A stretch of DNA of 33,793 nucleotides, taken from positions 1-33,793 of the forward strand of contig JAFYOX010000062.1 of assembly GCA_017547755.1 (NCBI GenBank), read 5' to 3'. A model generated the notes under the pieces. It searched no databases. It was not told the origin of the DNA and saw only the letters and a list, made by a program, of their open reading frames with translations. This document shows positions 6,141-14,476 of this stretch, one piece after another. Position 1 is the stretch's first letter. Each line of letters starts with the position of its first letter. The position numbers were made by a program, and so were the translations under genes. This DNA is from Clostridia bacterium (GTDB taxonomy: Bacteria > Bacillota > Clostridia > Oscillospirales > CAG-272).

Positions 6141-7442
6141 TTATTCAGCGTCGGTCTTTTCGACTTCGGTGATAACAGCCTTTTCGCGAACGAGTTCGAT
6201 CGCCTTCTTGACCTTGAGGTCTTCAGCGATAGCGTCTGCAGCAACAACTTCGCGAACCTTGTCAGCTTCCATGTTGTACATTTCAGCGAGACGAGCGTAT
6301 TCAGCTTCGGTTTCTTCTTCGGAAACAGCGATGTTTTCGAGAGCAGCGATCTTTTCGAGAGCAAGGCGGGTCTTAACCTGACGTTCTGCGTCGGGTCTCA
6401 TCTGTTCACGGAGCTTGTCGAGGTCGAGACCGGTGTACTGGAAGTAGGTCTTGAGATCGAGACCGTTCATGCGGAGACGGTTGTCGTAGTCACGAACGAA
6501 GTTTTCAACTTCGTTTTCGAACATAGCTTCCGGGATTTCAGCGTTGAGCTTTTCAACGAGAGCCTTGATGAGAGCTTCGTCAACCTGATTGTCAGCCTGC
6601 TTGGAGCGCTGTTCGGTAAGCTTTGCCAGGATGTCTGCCTTGTATTCATCGAGAGTATCGAATTCGGAAACGTCCTTTACGAATTCATCGTCAAGAGCGG
6701 GAAGTTCGTTGAACTTGATGGAGTTGAGCTTGCACTTGAAGGTAGCTTCCTTGCCTGCAAGGTTTTCTGCGTGGTAGTCAGCCGGGAAGGTAACAACAAC
6801 GTCGAATTCTTCGCCGATGTTCTTGCCTACGATCTGTTCTTCGAAGCCGGGGATGAATGCGCCGGAGCCGAGCTTGAGGGTGTGGCCTTCTGCCTTGCCG
6901 CCGTCGAATGCTACGCCGTCAACATAACCGTCGAAGTCGATGTTGGTGATGTCGTCCATCTGAGCTGCACGGTCGGTGATTTCAACCTGACGGGAGTTGC
7001 GCATCTGAACCTTGTTCAGTTCTTCAGCAACGTCTTCTTCGGTAACCTTGACAACCGGGCGTTCTGCCGGGATGCCGAGGTAGTCAGCGATTTCAACTTC
7101 GGGCTTTACGAAGTAGGTAGCGGTGAGAACTACGCCGTTTTCGTCGATGGTTTCAACATCGAATTCGGGACGGCTTACAACCTTGTCTTCGTTGCCTTCC
7201 ATAGCTTCGGTGTATGCAGCGGGGATGATTTCGTTGATTGCGTCTTCGTAGAATACTTCCTTGCCGTACATCTTTTCAACAAGCGCACGGGGAGCCTTGC
7301 CCTTACGGAAGCCGGGGATAGTGATGTTCTTTACAGCCTTCTTGTATACCTTGTTGATAGCGGTTTCGAAGGTAGCTTTGTCAACGCTGAAGGTAACCTT
7401 CTTCTGGTTTACAGCGATGGTTTCATTGGAAATGAGGCTCAT
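6141..7442 (-). CDS. tig: Trigger factor (ribosome-associated chaperone, PPIase)
   Basis: A 433-residue chaperone that binds the ribosome exit tunnel and receives nascent chains. The N-terminal ribosome-binding signature GFRKGKAPR is at residues 44-52. A central FKBP-type domain follows (DDITNIDFDGYVDGVAFDGG through GSGAFIPGFEEQIVG and FDVVVTFPADY). The C-terminal half is helical and charged, as in the substrate cradle. Length is normal for the family. The start follows AAGGAG with good spacing. Codon use is restricted, as expected for a highly expressed gene. It is first in tig-clpP-clpX, behind its own promoter. Confidence 0.97.
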   Translation of the reverse strand: MSLISNETIAVNQKKVTFSVDKATFETAINKVYKKAVKNITIPGFRKGKAPRALVEKMYGKEVFYEDAINEIIPAAYTEAMEGNEDKVVSRPEFDVETIDENGVVLTATYFVKPEVEIADYLGIPAERPVVKVTEEDVAEELNKVQMRNSRQVEITDRAAQMDDITNIDFDGYVDGVAFDGGKAEGHTLKLGSGAFIPGFEEQIVGKNIGEEFDVVVTFPADYHAENLAGKEATFKCKLNSIKFNELPALDDEFVKDVSEFDTLDEYKADILAKLTEQRSKQADNQVDEALIKALVEKLNAEIPEAMFENEVENFVRDYDNRLRMNGLDLKTYFQYTGLDLDKLREQMRPDAERQVKTRLALEKIAALENIAVSEEETEAEYARLAEMYNMEADKVREVVAADAIAEDLKVKKAIELVREKAVITEVEKTDAE

Positions 7443-7503
7443 TTCTGATGTTCTCCTTGCTTTTTATCTACAGTTTATAATGATTGTTTACACAGCTTTT
7501 TAT

Positions 7504-7532
7504 ATTTTACAGTTTTTTTCTCATATTGTCAA
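7504..7532 (-). promoter_or_regulatory. Sigma-A promoter of tig
   Basis: On the minus strand a perfect -35 TTGACA (7527-7532) and -10 TAAAAT (7504-7509), 17 nt apart. A second TATAAA-like box lies nearer the gene, around 7472-7478, without a good -35. No CIRCE or CtsR operator was found by eye. Confidence 0.75.
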
Positions 7533-7630
7533 TGACAAATGCGGAAAAGAATTTGAATATTTTGTGAAATCTTATTGCACATTGACAGGATGCACAAAAC
7601 ATCAGGGAATCCGCGGACCCGATTGGGGAT

Positions 7631-8350
7631 TTATCCCACTTTCAGCGGATAAAAATCCAGGAAATCCGCAGAGATCAGGTGCATGCGGATGCCGTCGTAT
7701 TCGAAATCTCCGGGGACGTTGTAGACCCCGTGGATGTGTCCGAAATAACAGTCGCGGATGCCGCGGGACTTCAGCGTCTCCACGATCGGTCCGCAGATGA
7801 AATCGCCGAAAACGGGCGGAAAATGCAGAAAGACGAGGATCTCTGCACCGGGATTTTCGGCTTTCCGTTTGTCCGCTTCGTCGAGCGACATGCCGATGCG
7901 CAGACATTCGCGCGCCACGATCTTTTCGTAGTCCGTCGGTTCCGGCGTGTTCTGCAGACGCTGCTCGATGTACCATCCGCGGGAACCCGCGATGATGAGG
8001 TTTTCCGCAGGATGGGCGCTGTTCTGCATGAATTCGAGCGTTGTGAAGCCTTCCGCTTCGCACATCGCACGCATTTTTGCGAGCGATGCCCACCAGTAGT
8101 CGTGATTGCCGCGCGAGAGCAGCTTTTTCCCCGGCAGACGGTCGATGAACGCGAGATCCTCGCGGGCTTCGTCCAGCGTCATGCCCCACGAAATGTCTCC
8201 GGGGATGACGACGGTGTCGCCGTCTTCCACCAGCGCGTTCCAGCGGGTCCGGATCTTCTCCGTGTGACCCGTCCAGCGGCGTCCGAACCGGTTCATCGGT
8301 TTGTTCACCGCGTGCGCCAGATGCAGATCGGCAATGGTCCAGACCGCCAT
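7631..8350 (-). CDS. Calcineurin-like metallophosphoesterase
   Basis: A 239-residue cytoplasmic protein of the metallophosphoesterase superfamily. Metal ligands are seen in the canonical order: an opening block with Asp and His (IADLHLAH, variant of DxH), GDTVVIPGDISWG (GDxxxxxGD), LSRGNHDYWW (GNHD), LVFLHFPP (His) and YFGHIHGVYN (GHxH). The dinuclear site is therefore complete. Substrate cannot be read from sequence; relatives are annotated only as predicted phosphohydrolases. Its ATG overlaps the thrC stop by one base (TAATG), so translation is probably coupled. It is the last gene of the apgM-to-thrC run. No clear terminator follows; tig starts 190 nt away with its own promoter. Confidence 0.85.
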   Translation of the reverse strand: MAVWTIADLHLAHAVNKPMNRFGRRWTGHTEKIRTRWNALVEDGDTVVIPGDISWGMTLDEAREDLAFIDRLPGKKLLSRGNHDYWWASLAKMRAMCEAEGFTTLEFMQNSAHPAENLIIAGSRGWYIEQRLQNTPEPTDYEKIVARECLRIGMSLDEADKRKAENPGAEILVFLHFPPVFGDFICGPIVETLKSRGIRDCYFGHIHGVYNVPGDFEYDGIRMHLISADFLDFYPLKVG

Positions 8351-9858
8351 TATACGCGGAACACCAGAGCGGGCATATCCGCCGGTGCGATGGTTTCCGT
8401 GAAGCGTACGGGCAGGGAAAGCGGCGCGGTCAGCGGCTTCGGGATGTCCGTATCCGTCTTCGCGGACAGGGTGTTCAGGATCTCTTCGATGTCGTCGCCG
8501 GCGGAGAGACCGAGCGCACCGCAGACGTCCGCCGCAAACTTGTACGGGCTTGCCGTGGATGCGAGGATGACGGGGGTCATGTCGCCGGTTTCGGTGCGGT
8601 ACTTCTTCACGCTGCCCATGCCGACCGCGGTGTGCGTGTCGATGAGGTAGTGGTGCGCGTCAAAGATTTCACGGATGGTTTCGCGGGTCTCGTCTTCGCT
8701 CATGCAGCAGCCGGCGAAGTTTTCGCGGATTTTTGCCATGAGGGCTTCCGGAGCCGTATATTTTCCGGCGGATTTCAGATCGGCCATCAGTTCGCCGGTC
8801 AGTTCCGCACCGCCGCAGACGGACAGGAGACGTTCGAGGTTGCTCGAGATCAGGATGTCCATGGACGGGGAAATGGTCTTGTGGAATTCACGGGTACGGT
8901 CGTATACGCCGGTATTGATGAAGTCCGTGAGGACGTTGTTGCTGTTGGAAGCGCAGATGAGCTTGGCGATCGGAATGCCCATTTCACGTGCGATGTATGC
9001 CGCGAAGATGTTGCCGAAGTTGCCGGTCGGAACGCAGACGTTCACGGAATCGCCGGACGCGATCTTGCCGCTGTTCACGAGATCGAGGTACGCGGAAACG
9101 TAGTATACGATCTGCGGTGCGAGACGGCCCCAGTTGATGGAGTTCGCGCTGGAGAAGAAGAAGCCGTTTTCGTTCGCCTTTTCCGCGAGGGATGCGTCGC
9201 CGAAGATGGCCTTGACGCCGTTCTGTGCGTCGTCGAAGTTGCCGTCGACTGCCGCAACGTAGACATTGCCGCCGAGGGTGGTGGTCATCTGGAGCTTCTG
9301 CATCCGGCTGACGCCGTCCACGGGATAGAATACGGTGATCTTCACGCCGTCAACGTCGGAATAGCCTTCGAGAGCCGCTTTGCCGGTGTCGCCGGAGGTC
9401 GCAACGAGGATGTGCGCGGTGCGCTGTTCGTCGGTCATCTTGAGCGCACGGGAAAGGAGACGGGGCATGATCTGGAGCGCCATATCCTTGAACGCGGAGG
9501 TCGGACCGTGCCAGAGTTCGAGGACGTAGGTGCTGTCGTCGAGGTTATAAAGGGGAGCCGCGCCGCCGGAGAGGTACTTTTCGCCGGAAACTTCGGCGAA
9601 TTTTTCTCTGGAATATGCCGCATGGCAGTCGGAGACGAGGGCTTCGCGGTCGTAGTCGTCGAGGAATTTTGCAAGAACGTATGCCGCGCGGTCTTCGTAG
9701 GACATTTTTGCGAGGGTTTCCATATCGCCGTGGGTCAGCGCGGGGATTTCACAGGGGATGTAGAGACCGCCGTCCGGTGCAAGCCCTTCCTTGATGGCTT
9801 CGGCGGCGGATACGGTGTGAGGGAGACTGCGGTAGTCTCTTGTGCTTCTGTAGTTCAT
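8350..9858 (-). CDS. thrC: Threonine synthase
   Basis: A 502-residue PLP enzyme that converts O-phospho-homoserine to threonine. The PLP lysine sits in WHGPTSAFKDMALQ, and the phosphate-binding and substrate segments are recognisable (LVATSGDTGKAA, CVPTGNFGN). The N-terminus MNYRSTRDYRSLP with GGLYIP is typical of the longer ThrC class. The start at 9858 follows AAAGGAAG. The frame stays open for another 216 codons upstream, but that part overlaps yraN and rnhB antisense to frame and has no coding character, so it is not a fusion. It sits in one operon with an ApgM-family enzyme of the proposed homoserine kinase type, which would make its substrate. Confidence 0.95.
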   Translation of the reverse strand: MNYRSTRDYRSLPHTVSAAEAIKEGLAPDGGLYIPCEIPALTHGDMETLAKMSYEDRAAYVLAKFLDDYDREALVSDCHAAYSREKFAEVSGEKYLSGGAAPLYNLDDSTYVLELWHGPTSAFKDMALQIMPRLLSRALKMTDEQRTAHILVATSGDTGKAALEGYSDVDGVKITVFYPVDGVSRMQKLQMTTTLGGNVYVAAVDGNFDDAQNGVKAIFGDASLAEKANENGFFFSSANSINWGRLAPQIVYYVSAYLDLVNSGKIASGDSVNVCVPTGNFGNIFAAYIAREMGIPIAKLICASNSNNVLTDFINTGVYDRTREFHKTISPSMDILISSNLERLLSVCGGAELTGELMADLKSAGKYTAPEALMAKIRENFAGCCMSEDETRETIREIFDAHHYLIDTHTAVGMGSVKKYRTETGDMTPVILASTASPYKFAADVCGALGLSAGDDIEEILNTLSAKTDTDIPKPLTAPLSLPVRFTETIAPADMPALVFRV

Positions 9859-9881
9859 GATGATGCTTCCTTTGGTGGAAT

Positions 9882-10304
9882 TCAGAGATCGTATTTTATA
9901 GATTTGCGCGAAAATTTTCCGTGTTTCCGGACGGCATTTTCGAAATGCCGGACATCCAGAACGCGGTATTCCGGTGTATCCGGATCGGCGTAGACTTCGA
10001 TCACGTCGATGCGGAAGAACCGGTCCGGCGCGTGCTCCGCGAGGTAGGCTTCCGCCGCGCGGACGAGAACGGACTGCTTTTTTGCGTCCACGGCCTGTGC
10101 CGGGGTTCCGAACGGTGCGGAGGTGTCCGGGATCTGCCGCCGGGTCTTGACTTCCGCGAAGACGACAAAGGCGTCGTTTTCCGCGATCAGGTCGATTTCG
10201 GCGTGTCCGATGCGGAAATTCCGGTGCAGGATGCGGAATCCGCGCGCTTCCAGAAAGACGGCGGCGGTGTCTTCGCCGTATTTTCCGAGGGTTTGGGTAT
10301 CCAT
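9882..10304 (-). CDS. yraN: YraN family protein (UPF0102, predicted endonuclease-like fold)
   Basis: A 140-residue cytoplasmic protein of the UPF0102 family, which has the restriction-endonuclease-like fold and unproven function. Family signatures are clear: GKYGEDTAAVFLEARGFRILHRNFR at the start, GHAEIDLIAENDAFVVFAEVK (the E...D...E-K pattern of the nuclease-like site, with EIDLI and FAEVKTR), then a C-terminal FRIDVIEV strand. Length is usual. The start at Met 10304 lies 6 nt after rnhB, with a weak ribosome site, suggesting translation coupled to rnhB. The rnhB-yraN pairing is conserved widely in Firmicutes, hinting at a role in nucleic acid processing. Confidence 0.92.
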   Translation of the reverse strand: MDTQTLGKYGEDTAAVFLEARGFRILHRNFRIGHAEIDLIAENDAFVVFAEVKTRRQIPDTSAPFGTPAQAVDAKKQSVLVRAAEAYLAEHAPDRFFRIDVIEVYADPDTPEYRVLDVRHFENAVRKHGKFSRKSIKYDL

Positions 10305-10310
10305 GGGATC

Positions 10311-10964
10311 TTATTTCTGTTTTTCGAGGAATTTCTGCTTTGCCGCCTCGAGTTTGGCTTTGTCGCGTTCGAGGAATCCGAGGAAAGACTTCCGGTGGAT
10401 CGGGCACGGACCGTTCATGTAGACGGCGAGCTTGTGTTCCGGTGTGGGATATCCCTTGTGCTTGGCGAAGCCGTAGCCGGGATAATCCGTTTCGTAATCC
10501 GCGCACATCCGGTCACGGGTGACTTTCGCAAGAATGGATGCCGCCGCGATCGACTGGGACAGCGCATCGCCGTGGACGACGGGAACGCTCGGGATACCGA
10601 AATCGGTGTTCCGGTTGCCGTCGACGAGGATCACGTCCGGCGTGACCGTTTCACGGACGATCGTTACGGCGCGGCGCATCGCGGTGAGGGATGCGGCGAG
10701 GATGTTCATCTCGTCGATCTCTTCCTGCGTTGCCTGCGCGATGCCGAACGCGAGTGCTTTTCCGATGATCTCGTCGTAGAGCTTTTCGCGCTTCTTTTCG
10801 GTCAGCTTCTTGGAGTCGTCGAGTCCTTCGATGACCAGCCCTTCTGGAAGGACGACGGCCGCGGCAACGACCGGACCTGCAAGAGGTCCGCGTCCCGCTT
10901 CGTCCGTCCCGCAGACGATGCCGTACTGTGCGGCGTAGGTGCTGTCAAACGATGCGTCATTCAT
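10311..10964 (-). CDS. rnhB: Ribonuclease HII
   Basis: A 217-residue enzyme (220 from the alternative start) that removes ribonucleotides from DNA and cleaves RNA in RNA-DNA hybrids. The acidic active site is visible: GTDEAGRGPLAGPV (Asp, Glu, Gly-Arg-Gly), VILVDGNR (Asp), and SIAAASILAKVTRDR with the following Asp. KHKGYPTPEH is also a family marker. Length is normal. Two starts are possible: ATG at 10964 (8-nt overlap with rbgA) and GTG at 10973 (17-nt overlap); ATG is preferred here. Overlap with rbgA implies coupled translation, and yraN follows after 6 nt. Confidence 0.95.
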   Translation of the reverse strand: MNDASFDSTYAAQYGIVCGTDEAGRGPLAGPVVAAAVVLPEGLVIEGLDDSKKLTEKKREKLYDEIIGKALAFGIAQATQEEIDEMNILAASLTAMRRAVTIVRETVTPDVILVDGNRNTDFGIPSVPVVHGDALSQSIAAASILAKVTRDRMCADYETDYPGYGFAKHKGYPTPEHKLAVYMNGPCPIHRKSFLGFLERDKAKLEAAKQKFLEKQK

Positions 10965-11943
10965 TGCCGTCACCGTTTTCCGAAGGTTCTTCGGGCTTGA
11001 CTTCCGCTTCCGGCTTGGCAGTCGGTTCCGGCTTCGGCTCGGGTTTCTTTGCAGCCGGCTTCTTTTCGGGATATTCGAGGGTCACACGGCCGATCTTTGC
11101 TTCGCGGAATTCGTCGAGGACGATGTCCGCCGCACGTTCGGTGTCGAGTTCGCCGCCGGAGATGAGGAAGCCGCGCTTCTTTGCGACCGCGCAGAGCAGT
11201 TCGTACGGTGTGCATTCCGCGAGAGCGGCGCGGTCGAGCTTGTAGCGGGTGCAGAACAGATCCGGAACGGTATTGTAGAGACGCGCGCAGAGGTTCGACG
11301 CGAGTTCTTCGATGTCGAGGATGTCATCCTTGATCGCGCCTGTGAAGGCGAGATTCTGACCGATGATGTTGTCTTCGAATTTCGGCCAGAGAACGCCGGG
11401 CATATCGAGCAGTTCGATGCCGATGTTCGTGCTGACCCACTGCTTGGTGCGGGTCACGCCGGGACGGTCTTCGACGCGGGTATGCTTGCCGCCGCTGAGA
11501 CGGTTGATGAGGGAAGACTTCCCGACATTCGGGATGCCGACCATCATGGCGCGGATCTTCCGTCCTTCCATGCCCTTGTTCGCGTAGCGTTCGAGCTTTT
11601 CGGCGAGGACTTTCCGGATCATGGGTGTGATCTCCTTGACGCCTTCGCCGGTGACGGTGTCCACGGCAAGAGCGGCGCAGGAGAATTTCTTTTCTGCGGC
11701 GAGGGCCGCATAGTAAGCCTCCCACTGCTTCGTCGCGGAAGCGTTGGCGAGAGAGGACTTGGTGAGCAGGATCAGGCGGGGTTTGGTGTTGACCAGCTTA
11801 TCGATTTCGGGATTCTTGGAACTTTTCGGAATACGCGCGTCGAGCAGTTCGATCACGATGTCGACCTGGGACAGGTTTTCCGTGATGAGACGGCGCGTTT
11901 TCGCCATATGCCCCGGAAACCACTGGATTGTCTGTGAAGGCAT
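10957..11943 (-). CDS. rbgA: Ribosome biogenesis GTPase YlqF/RbgA
   Basis: A 328-residue circularly permuted GTPase needed for late 50S assembly. The N-terminus QTIQWFPGHMAKTRR is the family hallmark. G1 is GIPNVGKSS, G2 region RPGVTR, G3 LLDMPG with GVLWPKFED after it, and the C-terminal ANTAR-like helical domain is present. The G4 motif before G1, normally NKxD, reads TKSS (residues 61-64, LILLTKSSLAN), lacking the guanine-specifying Asn and Asp. The tail beyond about residue 290 is a Lys/Pro/Glu-rich low-complexity extension not found in the B. subtilis protein. The start follows AAAGGA. It lies between lepB and rnhB, the usual order. Confidence 0.95.
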   Translation of the reverse strand: MPSQTIQWFPGHMAKTRRLITENLSQVDIVIELLDARIPKSSKNPEIDKLVNTKPRLILLTKSSLANASATKQWEAYYAALAAEKKFSCAALAVDTVTGEGVKEITPMIRKVLAEKLERYANKGMEGRKIRAMMVGIPNVGKSSLINRLSGGKHTRVEDRPGVTRTKQWVSTNIGIELLDMPGVLWPKFEDNIIGQNLAFTGAIKDDILDIEELASNLCARLYNTVPDLFCTRYKLDRAALAECTPYELLCAVAKKRGFLISGGELDTERAADIVLDEFREAKIGRVTLEYPEKKPAAKKPEPKPEPTAKPEAEVKPEEPSENGDGNE

Positions 11944-11982
11944 GATGATGGTATCCTTTATATATTACTTGTGTTCTTGTGT

Positions 11983-12600
11983 TCAGTTTTCTCGCGGGTT
12001 TTTGAATACTTCAAACTTCTGCATCGGGAAGATGCGGACGTAGGCTTTGCCGACGACACAGCGCTCATCGATCATGCCGATCTCGCTGGTACGGCTGTCG
12101 GCGGAGTTGTTGCGGTTGTCGCCCATGACAAAGATCTCGTTTTCGCCGACGGTGACGGGGAAGGTCCAGTCGGAGGTCAGGCGCGGACCGTCGTCCACGT
12201 AGCGGTACGGTTCGTCGATGACTTTGCCGTCGACGGTGAGCGTCCAGGTGGCAAAGTCGATGTCAACGACCTGTCCTTCCGTGGCGATGACGCGCTTGAC
12301 GATGGGGGCGTCGTACGGATCCGCATTGATCTTGTGGACGATGACGATGTCGCCCGGCTCCGGATCGTAGAACAGGTCGGAAACGGCAAGATATTCCCCG
12401 TGGGTGAGCGTCATATCCATGGAATGGCCGTCCACGATGTTCAGCCGGATGACGAACGCGAACAGGAGCATGATCGTCACCGAGACGATGCCGAGCATTT
12501 CCGCGAGTTCGTAGATATCGCCGAGCCAGTCGCGCAGACTGCGCTTTTCTTTCTGCGGCTTTTCCGGTGCGGAAACGGGAGTAGTGGGAGCGTTGTTCAT
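11983..12600 (-). CDS. lepB: Signal peptidase I
   Basis: A 205-residue membrane serine/lysine peptidase that removes signal peptides of exported proteins. After a charged cytoplasmic N-terminus there is one membrane span (about 36-54). The catalytic Ser60 lies in VDGHSMDMTL; families usually read SMxPTL, so the Pro is replaced by Met here. The catalytic Lys102 is in IVKRVIATEG, and the box GDNRNNSADSR is intact. The start is the ATG at 12600, which follows AGGGGG; the preceding TTG is less likely. It lies 10 nt after the apgM stop, so translation may be coupled. Confidence 0.95.
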   Translation of the reverse strand: MNNAPTTPVSAPEKPQKEKRSLRDWLGDIYELAEMLGIVSVTIMLLFAFVIRLNIVDGHSMDMTLTHGEYLAVSDLFYDPEPGDIVIVHKINADPYDAPIVKRVIATEGQVVDIDFATWTLTVDGKVIDEPYRYVDDGPRLTSDWTFPVTVGENEIFVMGDNRNNSADSRTSEIGMIDERCVVGKAYVRIFPMQKFEVFKNPREN

Positions 12601-12610
12601 CAAATCCCCC

Positions 12611-13831
12611 TTACTTTTCGATCATATGGGAAAGCAGGGTGCTTCCGTCGGGGATGAAGTAATCCTTCTTTGCGCATTCGGCTTCGCTGTAGGAGGAAAC
12701 GCCTTCGGTGATCTTCGCGGGATCATAGAGGAAGAAGGGAACCGGATCGGAGGAATGGGTGCGGATCGCAACCGGCGTCGGATGGTCGGGAAGAACGAGG
12801 ATGCGGAAATCTTCGCCGGACGTTTCAAGATACTTGAGAACGGGCGCGAGGATGAGTTCGTCGATCTTTTCCACAGCCGCGACCTTGACGTCCGCTTCGC
12901 CGCGGTGACCGCATTCGTCGGGAGCTTCCACATGAACGTAGACGAGGTCACAGCCGTTCTTGAACGCGTCGACGGCGGCGTCTGCCTTGCCGGTGTAGTT
13001 GGTCGCGAAGTTGCCGGTCGCGCCTTCAACGTCGATGACGTCGCAGTTTGCGCAGATGCCGATGCCCTTGATGAGGTCAACGGCGGAGATGATCGCCGCG
13101 CGTACGCCCCACTTTTCCGGGAACGACGGAAGTGCCGGCTTCTTTCCGGGGCTCCAGAGCCACGGGGAGTTTGCAGGACGGAGTCCGCGTGCGCGTCTTG
13201 CTTCGTTGATCGGATGATGTTCGAGGATCTTTGCGCCTTCCTTCATGAATGCGAGGAATTCTGCGCCGCCGTTGTCTTCCTTCGGGAGATATTCGCCGAT
13301 GACACGACCGAGAATATCGTGCGGACGCATGAAATCATAGGTTTCGCAGGCGTTTTCCCAGAGGAGGCAGTGACGGTAGCTGACGCCGGTGTACAGGGTG
13401 CGTCCGGGCATCGGGAGCGCTTCGTTGAGTGCTTTGACGAGTTCTGCCGCTTCGGCGGTGGTGATCTCGTCGGAGCTGTGGTCGAGGATCACGCGTTCTT
13501 CGTAGACGTCGGTTTCCGCGTCGCCGGAGAGGGTGACGAAATTGCAGCGGAGCGCGGTGTCGGCGGGAGACATTTCAAGTCCCTGGCTCATCGCTTCGAG
13601 CGGAGAACGGCCCTTGGAATAGGTACGCGGATCGTAGGAGAGGATGGCGAGGTTGGCGGTGTCGCTTTCGGGAACCATGCCGGACGGTACGTTCAGAACG
13701 GTGCCGCAGAGGGACTTTGCCGCGAGCATATCCATCGTGGGCTTGTGTGCCGCTTCCATCGGGGTGCGGTTATCGAGCGACGGGACGGGCGTGTCCGCCA
13801 TGCCGTCGGGGATGAGTACAAAGTATTTCAT
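12611..13831 (-). CDS. apgM: ApgM-family enzyme, proposed homoserine kinase type (or cofactor-independent phosphoglycerate mutase)
   Basis: A 406-residue alkaline-phosphatase-superfamily enzyme. Metal and catalytic blocks are seen: IPDGMADTPVP (first metal Asp), PESDTANLAILSYDP (catalytic Ser), GRSPLEAMSQG, HVEAPDECGHRG and LPDHPTPVAIRTHSSDPVP (remaining metal ligands). The whole length matches the archaeal-type phosphoglycerate mutase group whose ThrC-linked branch has been proposed to act as homoserine kinase; the segments GVSYRHCLLW, NPxxxxRRARGLRPANSPWLW and GKKPALPSF fit that branch as I recall it. It heads the operon that contains thrC, which supports the kinase role by inference. Start at 13831 follows a GAAAGG site at long spacing. 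Confidence 0.85.
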   Translation of the reverse strand: MKYFVLIPDGMADTPVPSLDNRTPMEAAHKPTMDMLAAKSLCGTVLNVPSGMVPESDTANLAILSYDPRTYSKGRSPLEAMSQGLEMSPADTALRCNFVTLSGDAETDVYEERVILDHSSDEITTAEAAELVKALNEALPMPGRTLYTGVSYRHCLLWENACETYDFMRPHDILGRVIGEYLPKEDNGGAEFLAFMKEGAKILEHHPINEARRARGLRPANSPWLWSPGKKPALPSFPEKWGVRAAIISAVDLIKGIGICANCDVIDVEGATGNFATNYTGKADAAVDAFKNGCDLVYVHVEAPDECGHRGEADVKVAAVEKIDELILAPVLKYLETSGEDFRILVLPDHPTPVAIRTHSSDPVPFFLYDPAKITEGVSSYSEAECAKKDYFIPDGSTLLSHMIEK

Positions 13832-13936
13832 TTTATATACACGACCTTTCGGTGAGAATTTGCTATAGTATAATCCGATATCATGCAATAGCATAAAGTT
13901 ATACCATGAGAAACATCAATTTCATGATAATGTATT

Positions 13937-13965
13937 ATTATATCACACTTTGCCCGGAGAGACAA
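13937..13965 (-). promoter_or_regulatory. Sigma-A promoter of the apgM-lepB-rbgA-rnhB-yraN-thrC operon
   Basis: On the minus strand -35 TTGTCT (13960-13965) and perfect -10 TATAAT (13937-13942) are 17 nt apart. This leaves a leader of about 100 nt before apgM. A second TATACT-like box about 70 nt nearer the gene has no good -35. Confidence 0.7.
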
Positions 13966-14062
13966 GCGGAATCGGAAAATAGGGGGTGAAAATATACCTA
14001 AAAATCGGAAATAAAAGGGGTGAAATTTCGCTGATTTTATGCTTTAATTTTCCGGAAAAGTA

Positions 14063-14091
14063 TTGCTTTTTTTCACGGACTGTGATAAAAT
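14063..14091 (+). promoter_or_regulatory. Promoter of rpsT
   Basis: -35 TTGCTT (14063-14068) and -10 TAAAAT (14086-14091), 17 nt apart. The leader of about 95 nt contains no structure I can assign, though S20 is autoregulated in some bacteria. Confidence 0.6.
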
Positions 14092-14191
14092 ACCTTACTG
14101 TATGATATTATTCGAATTGCGCACCCTCTCAGGCGCAAGACGGATTGTTTCGGTTATCAAACCGTAAAAATTTGAAAGGGAGAATGAATCC

Positions 14192-14455
14192 ATGCCTAAT
14201 ATTAAGTCTGCTAAGAAGCGCGTAAAGGTTATTTCCGTTAAGACCCTCCAGAACAAGATGTTCAAGAACAACCTCCGTACCACCGTTAAGAAGTTTGAAG
14301 CTGCTGTTGCTTCCGGCGACAAGGCTGCTGCTGAAGCTGCTTACAAGGCTGCAGTCAAGAAGATCGACCAGGCAGCTGCTCGTGGTACCCTCCACAAGAA
14401 CAACGCTGCTCACAAGAAGAGCCAGTTCACCCTCAAGCTCAACAACATGCAGTAA
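14192..14455 (+). CDS. rpsT: 30S ribosomal protein S20
   Basis: An 87-residue basic, helical protein of the small ribosomal subunit. The family start MPNIKSAKKRVKV is intact, as are KNNLRTTVKKFE and the C-terminal GTLHKNNAAHKKSQ. Length is normal. It follows AAAGGGAG, and codon use is strongly biased (GCT, AAG), as in other highly expressed genes here. It is transcribed alone, divergently from apgM, and ends at an intrinsic terminator. Confidence 0.97.
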   Translation: MPNIKSAKKRVKVISVKTLQNKMFKNNLRTTVKKFEAAVASGDKAAAEAAYKAAVKKIDQAAARGTLHKNNAAHKKSQFTLKLNNMQ

Positions 14456-14476
14456 TTTCGGACTTACGTCCACTGA

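Noticed and set aside
6093-7448. Long open frame (451 codons) on the plus strand opposite tig
   Set aside because: It mirrors tig codons; high Val/Phe/Glu composition is typical of the antisense of a biased gene. No ribosome site or family match.
8350-10506. A 718-codon open frame that would fuse an Arg-rich N-terminal region to threonine synthase
   Set aside because: The first 216 codons overlap yraN and rnhB on the same strand in another frame and look like a shadow (Arg/Pro-rich, low complexity). ThrC has its own ATG with AAAGGAAG at 9858.
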